The notes below the pieces were generated by a model that saw only the letters and a list, made by a program, of their open reading frames with translations, was not told the origin of the DNA and did not search any database. This document shows, one piece after another, positions 46,404-54,568 of a stretch of 64,000 nucleotides of DNA. This DNA comes from Verrucomicrobiota bacterium (GTDB taxonomy: Bacteria; Verrucomicrobiota; Verrucomicrobiia; Limisphaerales; JADJPG01). Where the stretch lies: positions 74,004 to 138,003 of the forward strand of contig JADJPG010000010.1 of assembly GCA_016713365.1 (NCBI GenBank), given 5' to 3'. Positions within the stretch are counted from its first letter, which is position 1, and every line of letters begins with the position of its first letter. Position numbers and translations under genes: made by a program.

Positions 46404-46964
46404 TTACCCGGCATCTTCCGGCAATCCGCAAATCCGATGGAGCACCGCATCCGAAAAGTCAGTTACCACCCCCGATGCGGGCCCCGGTCCGCAGTCCCGG
46501 TAACCTTCCGCCGACCATTCTTGAATGCTGGTTTCGTTGCTCGAACTTCGGTCGAGAACGAAATATCGGAAAGGCAACGAAGCTCCATCAGGCGGCGGCC
46601 ATGTCGAAACCGGTCCAGCGATCAGCACACCGGCGACGGATTCACCCGGAGCGGCAGCGCTGGGGAAGATAAAGAGAACCGCGACGTGTCCGGCGATGCG
46701 GAAGACGTGCGCCTCCAATCCCGCTGGAGACACCAACTCCTTCGATGAGACGATCTGTTCGCCGAATTTGGTCCAGAGGAGCCCTAAGCCCTGGCGCTGG
46801 GCGGCGGTGGTCAACGCCGGGACGAACGCGCTGCCCTTTTCACCCGCCGCTCCTTGCGGGATGAAGTCGTGGGTAAAGTGAAGATGATGTTTGCGCGGCG
46901 CTCCGCCAGCAGCCGACGGCAGTGGTGGAGGCGAAGCAGCTCGTTTGCGGGAGAAGCCGAACAT
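46404..46964 (-). CDS. Hypothetical protein
   Basis: A 186-residue protein taken from the ATG complementary to 46962-46964 (MFGFSRKRAASPPPLPSAAG). A proline-rich linker is followed by a folded part with alternating hydrophobic stretches (FIPQGAAGEKGSAFVPALTT, LEAHVFRIAGHVAVLFIFPS, GESVAGVLIAGPVSTW, FRYFVLDRSSSNETSIQEWS). No signal peptide and no family is recognised. It starts 11 bases after the stop of the upstream gene, so the two are probably cotranscribed and may work together. Confidence 0.6.
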   Translation of the reverse strand: MFGFSRKRAASPPPLPSAAGGAPRKHHLHFTHDFIPQGAAGEKGSAFVPALTTAAQRQGLGLLWTKFGEQIVSSKELVSPAGLEAHVFRIAGHVAVLFIFPSAAAPGESVAGVLIAGPVSTWPPPDGASLPFRYFVLDRSSSNETSIQEWSAEGYRDCGPGPASGVVTDFSDAVLHRICGLPEDAG

Positions 46965-46975
46965 GGAAGAGTCGT

Positions 46976-47845
46976 CTACGGGTCCAAGCGAACAGGGAAC
47001 CAATCTGTCTTCAGCTTCTCGCGAATGCAGAACTGCCGGAACCGCTGCGACACGACCGGCCATTGCTCCTCCGGGATTCTTTCAAATGTTAATGCGAAGT
47101 CGAACGGCTCGACCTTGCTCAGAGCGCTTTCTCGATAGTGCAACTCCGGCGGTGGAAACTCGTCCTTCAGCCAAACACCTCTGGAATAATCACCAGCAAA
47201 AGGCTGTGAATCTCGATTGAGCAAGCGCGCCGGTTCGATCGGTGGAAGAACAATCGAACTCGTCAGCTCCCAGAATTGCCCCTGTTTCTCACGGTGATCC
47301 TGATCCTGGGGCGTGACTCTCCGAACTTCGCCTTTGGAGTTTCGAACATCCATAACCTCGCTGGCGGCGACTAGGTTTAGCGGACGAAACGCCACGCCAA
47401 CGAATCTCTCCTTCTCGATGTTCTGACGCAGCTTGTCGCTGACAACCGCTGCTTCGAAAAGGACGCAGCCCATCCGAAGCTCCGGCGTCAGGCGCCAGGC
47501 TTCCAAGATGAGCCGGCCCTCAGAATCTCGTTTCTGCTCGTCGCACAGCTTCGATGAATGAACTAGGCGAAGATAAGTCGCGCTGCGGAAATCATCATCA
47601 TCATATTCCCGATGCACACCATAGAAGTATTGATTCTGAACTGGAGTCTCGCTGTAGGACCGCTTTATCAATCCCAGTTTGGCGATTGCCGCTTCCACGG
47701 TCCTAAACAGCGGATCGTCAACGGGAACCTTAAGGCCAAAACCGGCGCCCTTCTTGCAAACGGGAAATTGTTTGCACAGCGACTCGACGACTTGTTCATC
47801 TGCGTAAGCAGGCGAGACAGAAAGTTCAGCTATCAGTTTCATCAA
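46976..47845 (-). CDS. Hypothetical protein
   Basis: A 289-residue soluble protein; the start could be 47845 or the next methionine at 47842. It has no signal peptide or membrane segment. Visible features are a charged, tyrosine-rich segment (YFYGVHREYDDDDFRSATYL), a strand-rich centre (RFVGVAFRPLNLVAASEVMD) and a hydrophobic-aromatic C-terminus (FDFALTFERIPEEQWPVVSQ). I recognise no family. It forms a two-gene unit with the gene at 46404 (11-base gap). The context (secreted hydrolases on both sides) gives no clear role. Confidence 0.6.
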   Translation of the reverse strand: MMKLIAELSVSPAYADEQVVESLCKQFPVCKKGAGFGLKVPVDDPLFRTVEAAIAKLGLIKRSYSETPVQNQYFYGVHREYDDDDFRSATYLRLVHSSKLCDEQKRDSEGRLILEAWRLTPELRMGCVLFEAAVVSDKLRQNIEKERFVGVAFRPLNLVAASEVMDVRNSKGEVRRVTPQDQDHREKQGQFWELTSSIVLPPIEPARLLNRDSQPFAGDYSRGVWLKDEFPPPELHYRESALSKVEPFDFALTFERIPEEQWPVVSQRFRQFCIREKLKTDWFPVRLDP

Positions 47846-48028
47846 ATGTCTTTAGAAGAGTTACCCAAGGATTCGTCTATCGCCAAGGCTGAACAACCAC
47901 CTAGTGGCCACATCAAATGCCTACGCTCTGATACGATCGACTGCCAACTGAGTAAGAATGGACTTCCGATTGATCGCCAGGCTCGACTCGATCTCCCATG
48001 TCAACCAGCAATCAAATCTCCACTTCGA

Positions 48029-49420
48029 TTAGAGCTTAGCCCTGTTCAACGCCTCCCGAATCGCCGCGAGCAAGCGCGGCTCCGCGCCCGGCGCGAGCCA
48101 CCACCAATCGCCAAGGTTCGGATCCTTCTCGACGATGTGTTTCTCGGTCGGGATGTAACCCGTCGCGCCTTCGCCGTAGCCCGCGACCAGCACAAACGAA
48201 TCGGGCCGCTCACGCTGCGCGGCGAGTTGATACTCCACGTAAGCCTCGCCCGGCAGCACGAGCAATTGCGCCGCGCCCATATCCAGCGACGGAATGCTGA
48301 TGCGATGTCCCGCATCCGCGCGTTTGCGCCAGCTCAAGGCCAGCGCAGCGAGACATTGCTGGAACGGCTTCGTCTCCGTCGCAAGTTTCTTCTCCAAGTC
48401 CGCCACCGTGAAACCGGGCCCATCGCGCGGCTCGAGCCGGACGGTTGTGGAACGAAGACTCACCGTCGTCAGCGGATGCCGCTTCGTCTCGCGCCACGCC
48501 GAAACCATCGCTTGATACAGGCGATCGGCCAGCACCGCGCGGTTCGTCCGGTCGCCCATGTTGTATTTGCCCGCCGTGACATTGCCGCTGCAGCCCGAGA
48601 AATAAATCTGCTTCACGCCCGGCAAATCCCGCTGACGCCGCGCGCGGGCGATGCCTGGAAAATCCGCCGAGACTTCGCCGCTGCCGTAATAGCTCATGGG
48701 ATGCACCGCGTAGCCGCTCAGCGCAGCGACAGCTTCCTCGCCATTCCAGAAGCTCAGCGTCTTGAGCCACGGATCGATCAAACCTTCCCCGGCTTCGATG
48801 GCGAACGCATTACGCGTGCTGCTGGTGCGGTCGAAACGAATTGAGCCATCCGGCATCACGTAGCGCCGGTTCGACGCCACGCGCTCGACCTTTGCTTGTC
48901 CAATCCCGAGGTGCGTCACCGGCTGAGCCGATTTCAAACTCGCCCGCAACGCCGCCGCGACGCCGTGCACGGCACGTTCGTGAAACTCCAGGTCGCAGAC
49001 CGTCCCCGCCAGCTTGCGTGCCCTCAGGATTCGCTCCGCCTCCAAGTCCGCCACCGGCGCATCATGCTGGTGAATCGCGCAGACCATGACGCGCTCAGCC
49101 GTTGTCCCGGCAGCTTCCGCCAAAACCTCCTGCCAGCGCGTCAACGCATCATTCCGAATCTCGCACCAGTCCACCGCGACAAAAACGACCGGCGCGCCCG
49201 CCCCCATCAGCACGATCCCATTCGCGAACAATGGATCCGCCACCGACTTCGAAAGCCACGCGCCGCCCATCATACCGTGGCCCACAGGGACGGTGACATC
49301 GGCGGAGAAAGTCGCGAGACGGAACGCAGGCGACTGCGCGAAGGAAAGGCGCGGGACGACAACCGTGCCGCCAACCGCAATACCGAAGCGCCGGATGGCA
49401 GAGCGGCGGGAAATCTTCAC
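48029..49420 (-). CDS. Neutral/alkaline ceramidase-like secreted protein
   Basis: A 463-residue protein with a Tat-like signal (MKISRRSAIRRFGIAVGGTV, twin arginines then a mild hydrophobic stretch). The mature part follows the neutral/alkaline non-lysosomal ceramidase-like N-terminal domain common in Planctomycetes and Verrucomicrobia: FSADVTVPVGHGMMGGAWLS, VFVAVDWCEIRNDAL, VCAIHQHDAPVAD (zinc-binding histidines), and GCSGNVTAGKYNMGDRTNR. Later parts include LVLPGEAYVEYQLAAQRERP and GYGEGATGYIPTEKHIVEKD. True ceramidase activity is doubtful; these proteins often accompany sugar or sulfatase loci. Confidence 0.8.
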   Translation of the reverse strand: MKISRRSAIRRFGIAVGGTVVVPRLSFAQSPAFRLATFSADVTVPVGHGMMGGAWLSKSVADPLFANGIVLMGAGAPVVFVAVDWCEIRNDALTRWQEVLAEAAGTTAERVMVCAIHQHDAPVADLEAERILRARKLAGTVCDLEFHERAVHGVAAALRASLKSAQPVTHLGIGQAKVERVASNRRYVMPDGSIRFDRTSSTRNAFAIEAGEGLIDPWLKTLSFWNGEEAVAALSGYAVHPMSYYGSGEVSADFPGIARARRQRDLPGVKQIYFSGCSGNVTAGKYNMGDRTNRAVLADRLYQAMVSAWRETKRHPLTTVSLRSTTVRLEPRDGPGFTVADLEKKLATETKPFQQCLAALALSWRKRADAGHRISIPSLDMGAAQLLVLPGEAYVEYQLAAQRERPDSFVLVAGYGEGATGYIPTEKHIVEKDPNLGDWWWLAPGAEPRLLAAIREALNRAKL

Positions 49421-49432
49421 GGGAGCTTCACC

Positions 49433-49642
49433 TTACATGACGAACTCAACATCAACCCTCTGCCGCGCTCGTTCTTCAAATATCTCAGGGCGGTTCTTGA
49501 GACTTTCAAGAATCGCCAGACTCAATCGGATACCGTCATCGATTGTTCCCTTGGGAGGATCAGAAAACCACGCGGGCGCGATGGGAAGATCAAGCGCGTA
49601 GGGCACTCGCGCTTCCTTCATTTCATCAGGCTGTTCACTCAT
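49433..49642 (-). CDS. Small conserved-looking hypothetical protein
   Basis: A 69-residue protein from the ATG complementary to 49640-49642 (MSEQPDEMKEARVPYALDLP). Acidic start, central PPKGTIDDGIRLSLAILESL and a charged end with RQRVDVEFVM. It overlaps the 3' end of the nucleotidyltransferase reading frame (stop at 49635) by 8 bases, which suggests translational coupling and a two-gene module. I do not recognise the family; a partner of the nucleotidyltransferase, as in toxin-antitoxin-like pairs, is speculative. Confidence 0.5.
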   Translation of the reverse strand: MSEQPDEMKEARVPYALDLPIAPAWFSDPPKGTIDDGIRLSLAILESLKNRPEIFEERARQRVDVEFVM

Positions 49643-50173
49643 GTTCGAGACGATCGAGGAACTCAAGATACATCTCAGGCGTCCCCTGGCGACGGAATAT
49701 CTCCCTTAATTCCGGGTCCCTCGGGTTGAATCTCCCAGCACGTACCAGATTCTCAATATCGAGCCAATCCTTGCCTTTCCGATTCTCAGGGCCGTGATGA
49801 ATCGCGTGAACCTTCAAGGCAATCAAACTCGTTTCGGCCGGCACCAAAGTTTTCACTCCCAGACACTCCACCTCTCGGGCGGTCTCGAAGAAGCGCAAAG
49901 GAAGTTTCGTTTACGAGCATGAGATCCAAGCGAAACGAAACCCCGTAGGGCGGCGAATAGTTGGCAAAGTTCTCACCAACATTGAGCGGCTTTTTTGAAA
50001 CCTTCTGATATCAGCAACTTGTCCCACGACTCCCGATCCGCTTTGCGCACCAGAAATCAACATCCAACGTTGCGCGCGGCGCACAATAGGCGTTCACTGC
50101 ATGCCCCCCAATCACCAGATATGGCAGCCCTTGCCTTTGCGCCTCCTGGTGAATGAGCGTTACGGGAAACATG
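49635..50173 (-). pseudogene. Nucleotidyltransferase (AbiEii-like), several frameshifts
   Basis: From the ATG complementary to 50171-50173 the frame reads MFPVTLIHQEAQRQGLPYLV, IGGHAVNAYCAPRATLDVDF, a nucleotidyltransferase start with the GG and DxD motifs. It then shifts near 50052 (giving VRKADRESWDKLLISEGFKK), again near 49975 (ENFANYSPPYGVSFRLDLML) and near 49912, reaching LRFFETAREVECLGVKTLVP and the end HHGPENRKGKDWLDIENLVR ... YLEFLDRLEHE at 49635. Together this matches the AbiEii/MenA-like nucleotidyltransferase layout. At least three single-base shifts in 540 bases mean true decay or clustered assembly errors. Confidence 0.65.
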
Positions 50174-50184
50174 AGTCGGTCGAA

Positions 50185-51117
50185 CTAATTATTCTTCGCC
50201 AAACCTTCCATGTGCCCAAGGTTCTTCACGGGCTTGAAGATCTCCTGCACCTCCGCGAGCAATTGCTGGTCGATCGGTTCCGCCGCCCACTTCGCCCAGT
50301 TACGGATGTTCTCCGGGTTCGCACTGCCGGCCACAGTCGTCGTGATGTCCGGGTTCGCGAGGCTGAACTGCAGCGCGAGCTTCGCGATATCCACGCCCTT
50401 CTTCGCGCAATGAGCGGCAGCGGCGCGCGCAGCAGCCTTCACGTCCTCGGGTTCCTTGAGCCACGCGGGCAACGGCGCGTTCGTGAGCAGGCGCGCGCTG
50501 AACGGACCGGCGTTCATCGCGCCCACTCCCTTCGACTTCAGATACGGCACGATTTCGTCGGCGAAGCGAGTGTTCTGGAGCGTGTATTGATTGTAGCTCA
50601 GCGCGCAATCGACCGACGTCTGGTCGAGGATGAACTTGAAAATCTTCATCGGGTAACCGCTGAAGCCGATGAACCGGACCTTGCCCGCCTGCTGAATCTT
50701 CCGCAGCGCCGGGATGGTCTCATCCACGATCTGCTGCATCTCCACGAACTCAATGTCGTGGCACAGCATGATGTCGAGATGGTCGGTGCCGAGCCGGTGC
50801 AAGGTCACGTCCACACTCTCGGCCACGCGTTTCGCGCTGAAGTCGAAGTGCTGGAGATCGTAGCGGCCGAGCTTCGAGCACAGTGTATAGCTGTCGCGCG
50901 GCACACCCCGCAAGGCGATGCCCAACAGCACTTCGCTCATGCCGCGTCCGTAGAACGGCGACGTGTCGATGAAGTTCAGGCCGCAATCGAGCGCCACGCG
51001 GACGCTCTTCAGCGCTTCATCCATCGTGACGCTGCGGAACTCCTGCCCGAGCGACGACGCGCCGAAGCTCAGGATGGGGAGTTGTAGGCCGGTTTTACCA
51101 AGGAGTCGGGTTTGCAT
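50185..51117 (-). CDS. Aldo/keto reductase (L-galactose dehydrogenase-like)
   Basis: A 310-residue AKR barrel. The catalytic tetrad is visible: D51 and Y56 in NFIDTSPFYGRG, K82 in TLCSKLGRY and H120 in IMLCHDIEF. The start LLGKTGLQLPILSFGASSLG and the later ALSYNQYTLQNTRFADEIVP and DITTTVAGSANPENIRNW, the NADP-binding end, resemble the L-galactose/L-fucose/D-threo-aldose 1-dehydrogenase branch. It probably oxidises an aldose at C1 in sugar catabolism. It lies 237 bases downstream of the UxaE-like gene on the same strand, with an intergenic repeat between them. Confidence 0.87.
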   Translation of the reverse strand: MQTRLLGKTGLQLPILSFGASSLGQEFRSVTMDEALKSVRVALDCGLNFIDTSPFYGRGMSEVLLGIALRGVPRDSYTLCSKLGRYDLQHFDFSAKRVAESVDVTLHRLGTDHLDIMLCHDIEFVEMQQIVDETIPALRKIQQAGKVRFIGFSGYPMKIFKFILDQTSVDCALSYNQYTLQNTRFADEIVPYLKSKGVGAMNAGPFSARLLTNAPLPAWLKEPEDVKAAARAAAAHCAKKGVDIAKLALQFSLANPDITTTVAGSANPENIRNWAKWAAEPIDQQLLAEVQEIFKPVKNLGHMEGLAKNN

Positions 51118-51148
51118 CGGAGCGAGGAGTAGTCAGTGAATCAGTAGG

Positions 51149-51349
51149 TCAGTAAACAGTCGAGGACGCGGCGGCTCAGCTTCCTCTCCATGCGAGGCAC
51201 GAGCGGGGAGAGGATTGAGGAGAGGGGAAATCCCAATAGAAACACTCCTCCTCTCCCCAGCCCTCTCCTCCATCGGATGGAAGAGAGGGAGCAGAATCCG
51301 TTGTTACATCGTTTTTGAAAGCAGTTCATCAGAAGTCAGTAATCAGTCG
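51149..51349. repeat. Intergenic hairpin repeat with flanking direct repeats
   Basis: A strong hairpin with 14-base arms (51261-51274 and 51276-51289, one mismatch) around a single G lies in polypurine/polypyrimidine-rich sequence: GGGGAGAGGATTGAGGAGAG at the left and CTCCTCCTCTCCCCAGCCCT at the right. TCAGTAAACAGTCG at 51149-51162 and TCAGTAATCAGTCG at 51336-51349 flank the whole as near-perfect direct repeats. This suggests a small inserted or dispersed element between the UxaE-like gene and the aldo/keto reductase gene. Confidence 0.6.
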
Positions 51350-51354
51350 TCGGT

Positions 51355-52608
51355 TCATCCAATGAACAACGGCTTCATGTGTCGGTCGAAAATATTCTCC
51401 GTCACGTTCTTCGCCACGATGGCTTCGTTCGACTTCAGCAAGCCCGTGTAACGCGCGCCCGCCTTCGCCGCGAGCTTGAACGACACGTGCAGCAACTGGC
51501 GGAAGCTCGCGTTGAACTCCGCATGACCGGGGATGTGCCGCAGCGCATTCGCGAACTGTTCGCCGCGCCAGCCGTTCACCGTCGCCGCAGACGGCAGCTT
51601 CGCCTTGTCGATGTCGATCACGCTCGCGTAGGGCGCGCAAAGTTCGTCCACATGTTCGAGCGCATAGGTGTAAATCTCCTTCGCCAACGCCAGCCCTTCG
51701 CCGCCCGCTTCCGCGAGGCCAATGAGCTCTTCGAGCCACGTCGTGCCGGCGGTCTTGAGATGCAGGCCCGCGCCCGTGCGTTGGAGCGCGCGGCGGATGA
51801 TCGGGTAGAGCGAAAACTTGTCGCTGCCGCTGTGAACGGAGAGCTTGAGGTTCGCCGGCAGACCGTAGCGCGCGATGGCGTGCGCGATGACGGCGAGGTC
51901 GTCGTTGAACTCCTTCTCGAACTGCGCGAGGTCGCCGACGTAATCCACGCCCTTGTTGAAGCGCCCGGTGAACTTCGGCGCGATGGTCTGCGCCTTCACG
52001 CCTTCATCCGCGAGCGCGGCGAGAATGATGAGCAGCTCCGGCGGCGTCTGCGGCGCATCGGTTTCGTCCATCGACACCTCGGCGATGAACTTGTCCTCGC
52101 CGCCCTTCTTCGCCGCGATGTGACGGTAAATCTTCCCGGCATCCTGCACCGCGAGCAGATACTTCCCCGCGACGCGCGCGACCTCGGCCCCGGTGATTTG
52201 GAACGGCTGCGCGATGCCCGCGATGCTCACGCTGCCGGTGAGCTCCGGATGCCGCGCCACGAACGCGCCGACCGCTTCCGCCGATGCCGCCTTGCCGATG
52301 CTGTCCGCGACGTCAATGGTGAAGAAGTCCGAGCACGGGAGAAAGCGCTCCACCGTTTCGAGCCGGATATGATCGGCATCGACGTGCCAGCCGCCGGTCC
52401 AGCCCTGGGACTTCACCGCGGCCTGCGCGGCGTCGAACACGCTCTGCGGCTCCGAGCCGATGAAGGTGTGTTCGCGATTGGATTTGTTCCAGACCGGCGC
52501 CACGTGGACGCCGTGCTTGGCGAGCAATTGAAACGCGTGAAGCTGGGCCTTCGCCTGATGCGCGAAGCGGTCGCCCACGCCGAAAGAGAAACGTTCGAGA
52601 ATCAACAC
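51355..52608 (-). CDS. uxaE: Tagaturonate epimerase family protein (UxaE-like)
   Basis: About 417 residues if started at the GTG complementary to 52606-52608 (VLILERFSFGVGDRFAHQAK), where family similarity begins; a longer frame starts with TTG at 52665. Sequence follows the UxaE family, which interconverts tagaturonate and fructuronate in galacturonate breakdown: GVGDRFAHQAKAQL, DADHIRLETVERFL, FIAEVSMDETDAPQTPPELL, SVHSGSDKFSLYPIIRRAL and HLKTAGTTWLEELIGLA. Some family members may act on other ketoses or uronates. With the adjacent aldo/keto reductase it suggests sugar-acid catabolism. Confidence 0.82.
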   Translation of the reverse strand: MLILERFSFGVGDRFAHQAKAQLHAFQLLAKHGVHVAPVWNKSNREHTFIGSEPQSVFDAAQAAVKSQGWTGGWHVDADHIRLETVERFLPCSDFFTIDVADSIGKAASAEAVGAFVARHPELTGSVSIAGIAQPFQITGAEVARVAGKYLLAVQDAGKIYRHIAAKKGGEDKFIAEVSMDETDAPQTPPELLIILAALADEGVKAQTIAPKFTGRFNKGVDYVGDLAQFEKEFNDDLAVIAHAIARYGLPANLKLSVHSGSDKFSLYPIIRRALQRTGAGLHLKTAGTTWLEELIGLAEAGGEGLALAKEIYTYALEHVDELCAPYASVIDIDKAKLPSAATVNGWRGEQFANALRHIPGHAEFNASFRQLLHVSFKLAAKAGARYTGLLKSNEAIVAKNVTENIFDRHMKPLFIG

Positions 52609-52868
52609 AGTGGGGCGAAGAGTGAAGGAAAGCGGCGCGAAGTGCAATCGATAACTGCATTGCAAGATGGCTCAGTGTCGGCGACGGCCCATCCCGGAAC
52701 AAATGAAGCGGCATCATCGCTGTAACGGCTAGTTGAACCAGATGGTTTGACATGGTGATCTGGAGAACTTTGCTCGTCAGGCGTTGCGACCAATCGGTTG
52801 AGCAGGTTTGGGCTCGACGGAAACGACATATTAATCGAGTATGCCTAAAGAAAAACTCTAGTGAGCGC

Positions 52869-54536
52869 ATGAATCCACCCTCCTCCCCTGACCACGCTCA
52901 TCCGCACCCCAGCCGTTTCAGGCTCTCAGTGTTGCTGCTTATGTTGCTGCCCTATTTGTCATTGCCGGCGTGTGGTGACCAAGAGGGTGATTTTGAATTT
53001 CAAAGAGAGAACGAAGGAGCAGTGATAACGCGTTACCACGGTCTTGGTGGTGCGGTAGTGATTCCGGAACGCCTAGGTGACATCCCTGTAACTGGAATAG
53101 GCCTTGAGGCATTTTATGGAGTTATAAGTCTGACAAACGTCACTATCCCCGACAGCGTAACATCCATCGGTTACTACGCATTCGCTTTGTGCACCAACCT
53201 GACTAGCTTCACGATGCATGGTGGTGTGTCCGACATCGGAGGCTACGCATTCCAGGAATGCAGCAGTTTAACAAATGTCGCGATCCCCAATAGTGTGACC
53301 GCAGTCGGCGAATACGCGTTTTATGGCTGCGGTAGCCTTACAACCATTACCATTGGCACTGGTGTGACCTACATTGGATTTCGCGCGTTCTCTGACTGCA
53401 CCAGCTTGACGTCAATTGTAGTCGACGCGCTCAATTCCAGTTACAGCAGCATTGGAGGTGTTTTGTTTAACAAAGCGCAGAACGTAATCGTCGCTTACCC
53501 AGGAGGAAAAGCTGGGGCTTATGCGATTCCCAACAGTGTCACCACTACTGGAGTCGAATCGTTCTATGGCTGCACCAGCCTCACCAGTGTGACAATTCCC
53601 AACAGCGTGAAGCTTATCGAGCCCGCAACCTTTTCAGGATGCACCGGGTTAACGACCGTCGCCATACCAATTGGGGCGATCTCTATCGGAGACTATGCTT
53701 TTGCCGAATGCACCGGTCTTACCAGCGTCGTGATCCCCAACAGTGTTATTTCGATCGGAGATTATGCGTTCTGGAATTGCATCCGCCTGCCGAGTGTCGC
53801 AATCGGCACTGGCGTCACAAGCATCGGGAACTCGGCATTCCGAGACTGCGTCAGCCTGACCAACGTTACTATCGGCAGCGGCGTGACATACATCGGAACC
53901 GCAACATTCTCAGGATGCATCAGGCTGCCAAGCGTCATCATTCCGAATAGCGTACGCTCCTTACTGCAAGGGGCGTTTTCTATCTGCACCAGCTTGACGA
54001 GCATTTATTTCGAAGGTGACGCGCCGTCGTTGAATATTGATCCTTTCGAATCATCACCGTTCATTACCATCTTTTATCGCTCCGACACCACAGGCTGGGA
54101 ACCAAACTACGGAGGCCGTCCAACAGCAGTGTGGACCACTCTATCAGGATATGACATCTGGGCCGTGACTACGGGATTGACGACGCTGTTTCCAGACTCA
54201 CAAGGTGAGAGTGATGATCCAGACATCGACGGATTCACCAACCGCAGCGAGTGGCTCGCCGGCACCGACCCAACGCAAAGTGCGTCACACCTCGAGCTTG
54301 AATTCACACCCCGTCCAGCGGACCTCAGCGATTCGGATAAAATTCCCGTTCCGGTGGACCGTCACGCCGTGTATTTCCGCAGTATTCCCGGCCGCTACTA
54401 CGGGGTGCAGCGCGCCATGGTCCTTGGCGGCGAATGGGAACTGCAAGCCGTCCGTGTCGCCAGTACCAGCCAGACAAGGTTGGTATTGTGGTCACCTGAC
54501 TCGCAGGTCTACTACCGCGTGATAGTGCTGCCATGA
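52869..54536 (+). CDS. Secreted BspA-type leucine-rich repeat protein
   Basis: A 555-residue protein from ATG 52869 with a long n-region and a hydrophobic core (LSVLLLMLLPYLSLPACGD). LPAC is a possible lipobox, so it may be a lipoprotein. Residues about 45-400 are LRR_5 (BspA/TpLRR) repeats of 23 residues, such as TSVVIPNSVISIGDYAFWNC and PSVAIGTGVTSIGNSAFRDC. DPDIDGFTNRSEWLAGTDPT near 450 is a calcium-binding type repeat common in Verrucomicrobia. The last about 75 residues form the recurrent C-terminal module (GRYYGVQRAMVLGGEWELQA ... YYRVIVLP). It is probably an adhesin or ligand-binding surface protein. The gene seems less GC-rich than its neighbours. Confidence 0.87.
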   Translation: MNPPSSPDHAHPHPSRFRLSVLLLMLLPYLSLPACGDQEGDFEFQRENEGAVITRYHGLGGAVVIPERLGDIPVTGIGLEAFYGVISLTNVTIPDSVTSIGYYAFALCTNLTSFTMHGGVSDIGGYAFQECSSLTNVAIPNSVTAVGEYAFYGCGSLTTITIGTGVTYIGFRAFSDCTSLTSIVVDALNSSYSSIGGVLFNKAQNVIVAYPGGKAGAYAIPNSVTTTGVESFYGCTSLTSVTIPNSVKLIEPATFSGCTGLTTVAIPIGAISIGDYAFAECTGLTSVVIPNSVISIGDYAFWNCIRLPSVAIGTGVTSIGNSAFRDCVSLTNVTIGSGVTYIGTATFSGCIRLPSVIIPNSVRSLLQGAFSICTSLTSIYFEGDAPSLNIDPFESSPFITIFYRSDTTGWEPNYGGRPTAVWTTLSGYDIWAVTTGLTTLFPDSQGESDDPDIDGFTNRSEWLAGTDPTQSASHLELEFTPRPADLSDSDKIPVPVDRHAVYFRSIPGRYYGVQRAMVLGGEWELQAVRVASTSQTRLVLWSPDSQVYYRVIVLP

Positions 54537-54568
54537 ACGCATAATTGGGCCGCTAGCCTTCGGGTGGA

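Noticed and set aside
51379..52725. Open frame of 448 codons on the plus strand opposite the UxaE-like gene
   Set aside because: Arginine-rich antisense shadow; the minus strand carries a recognised family over the whole length.
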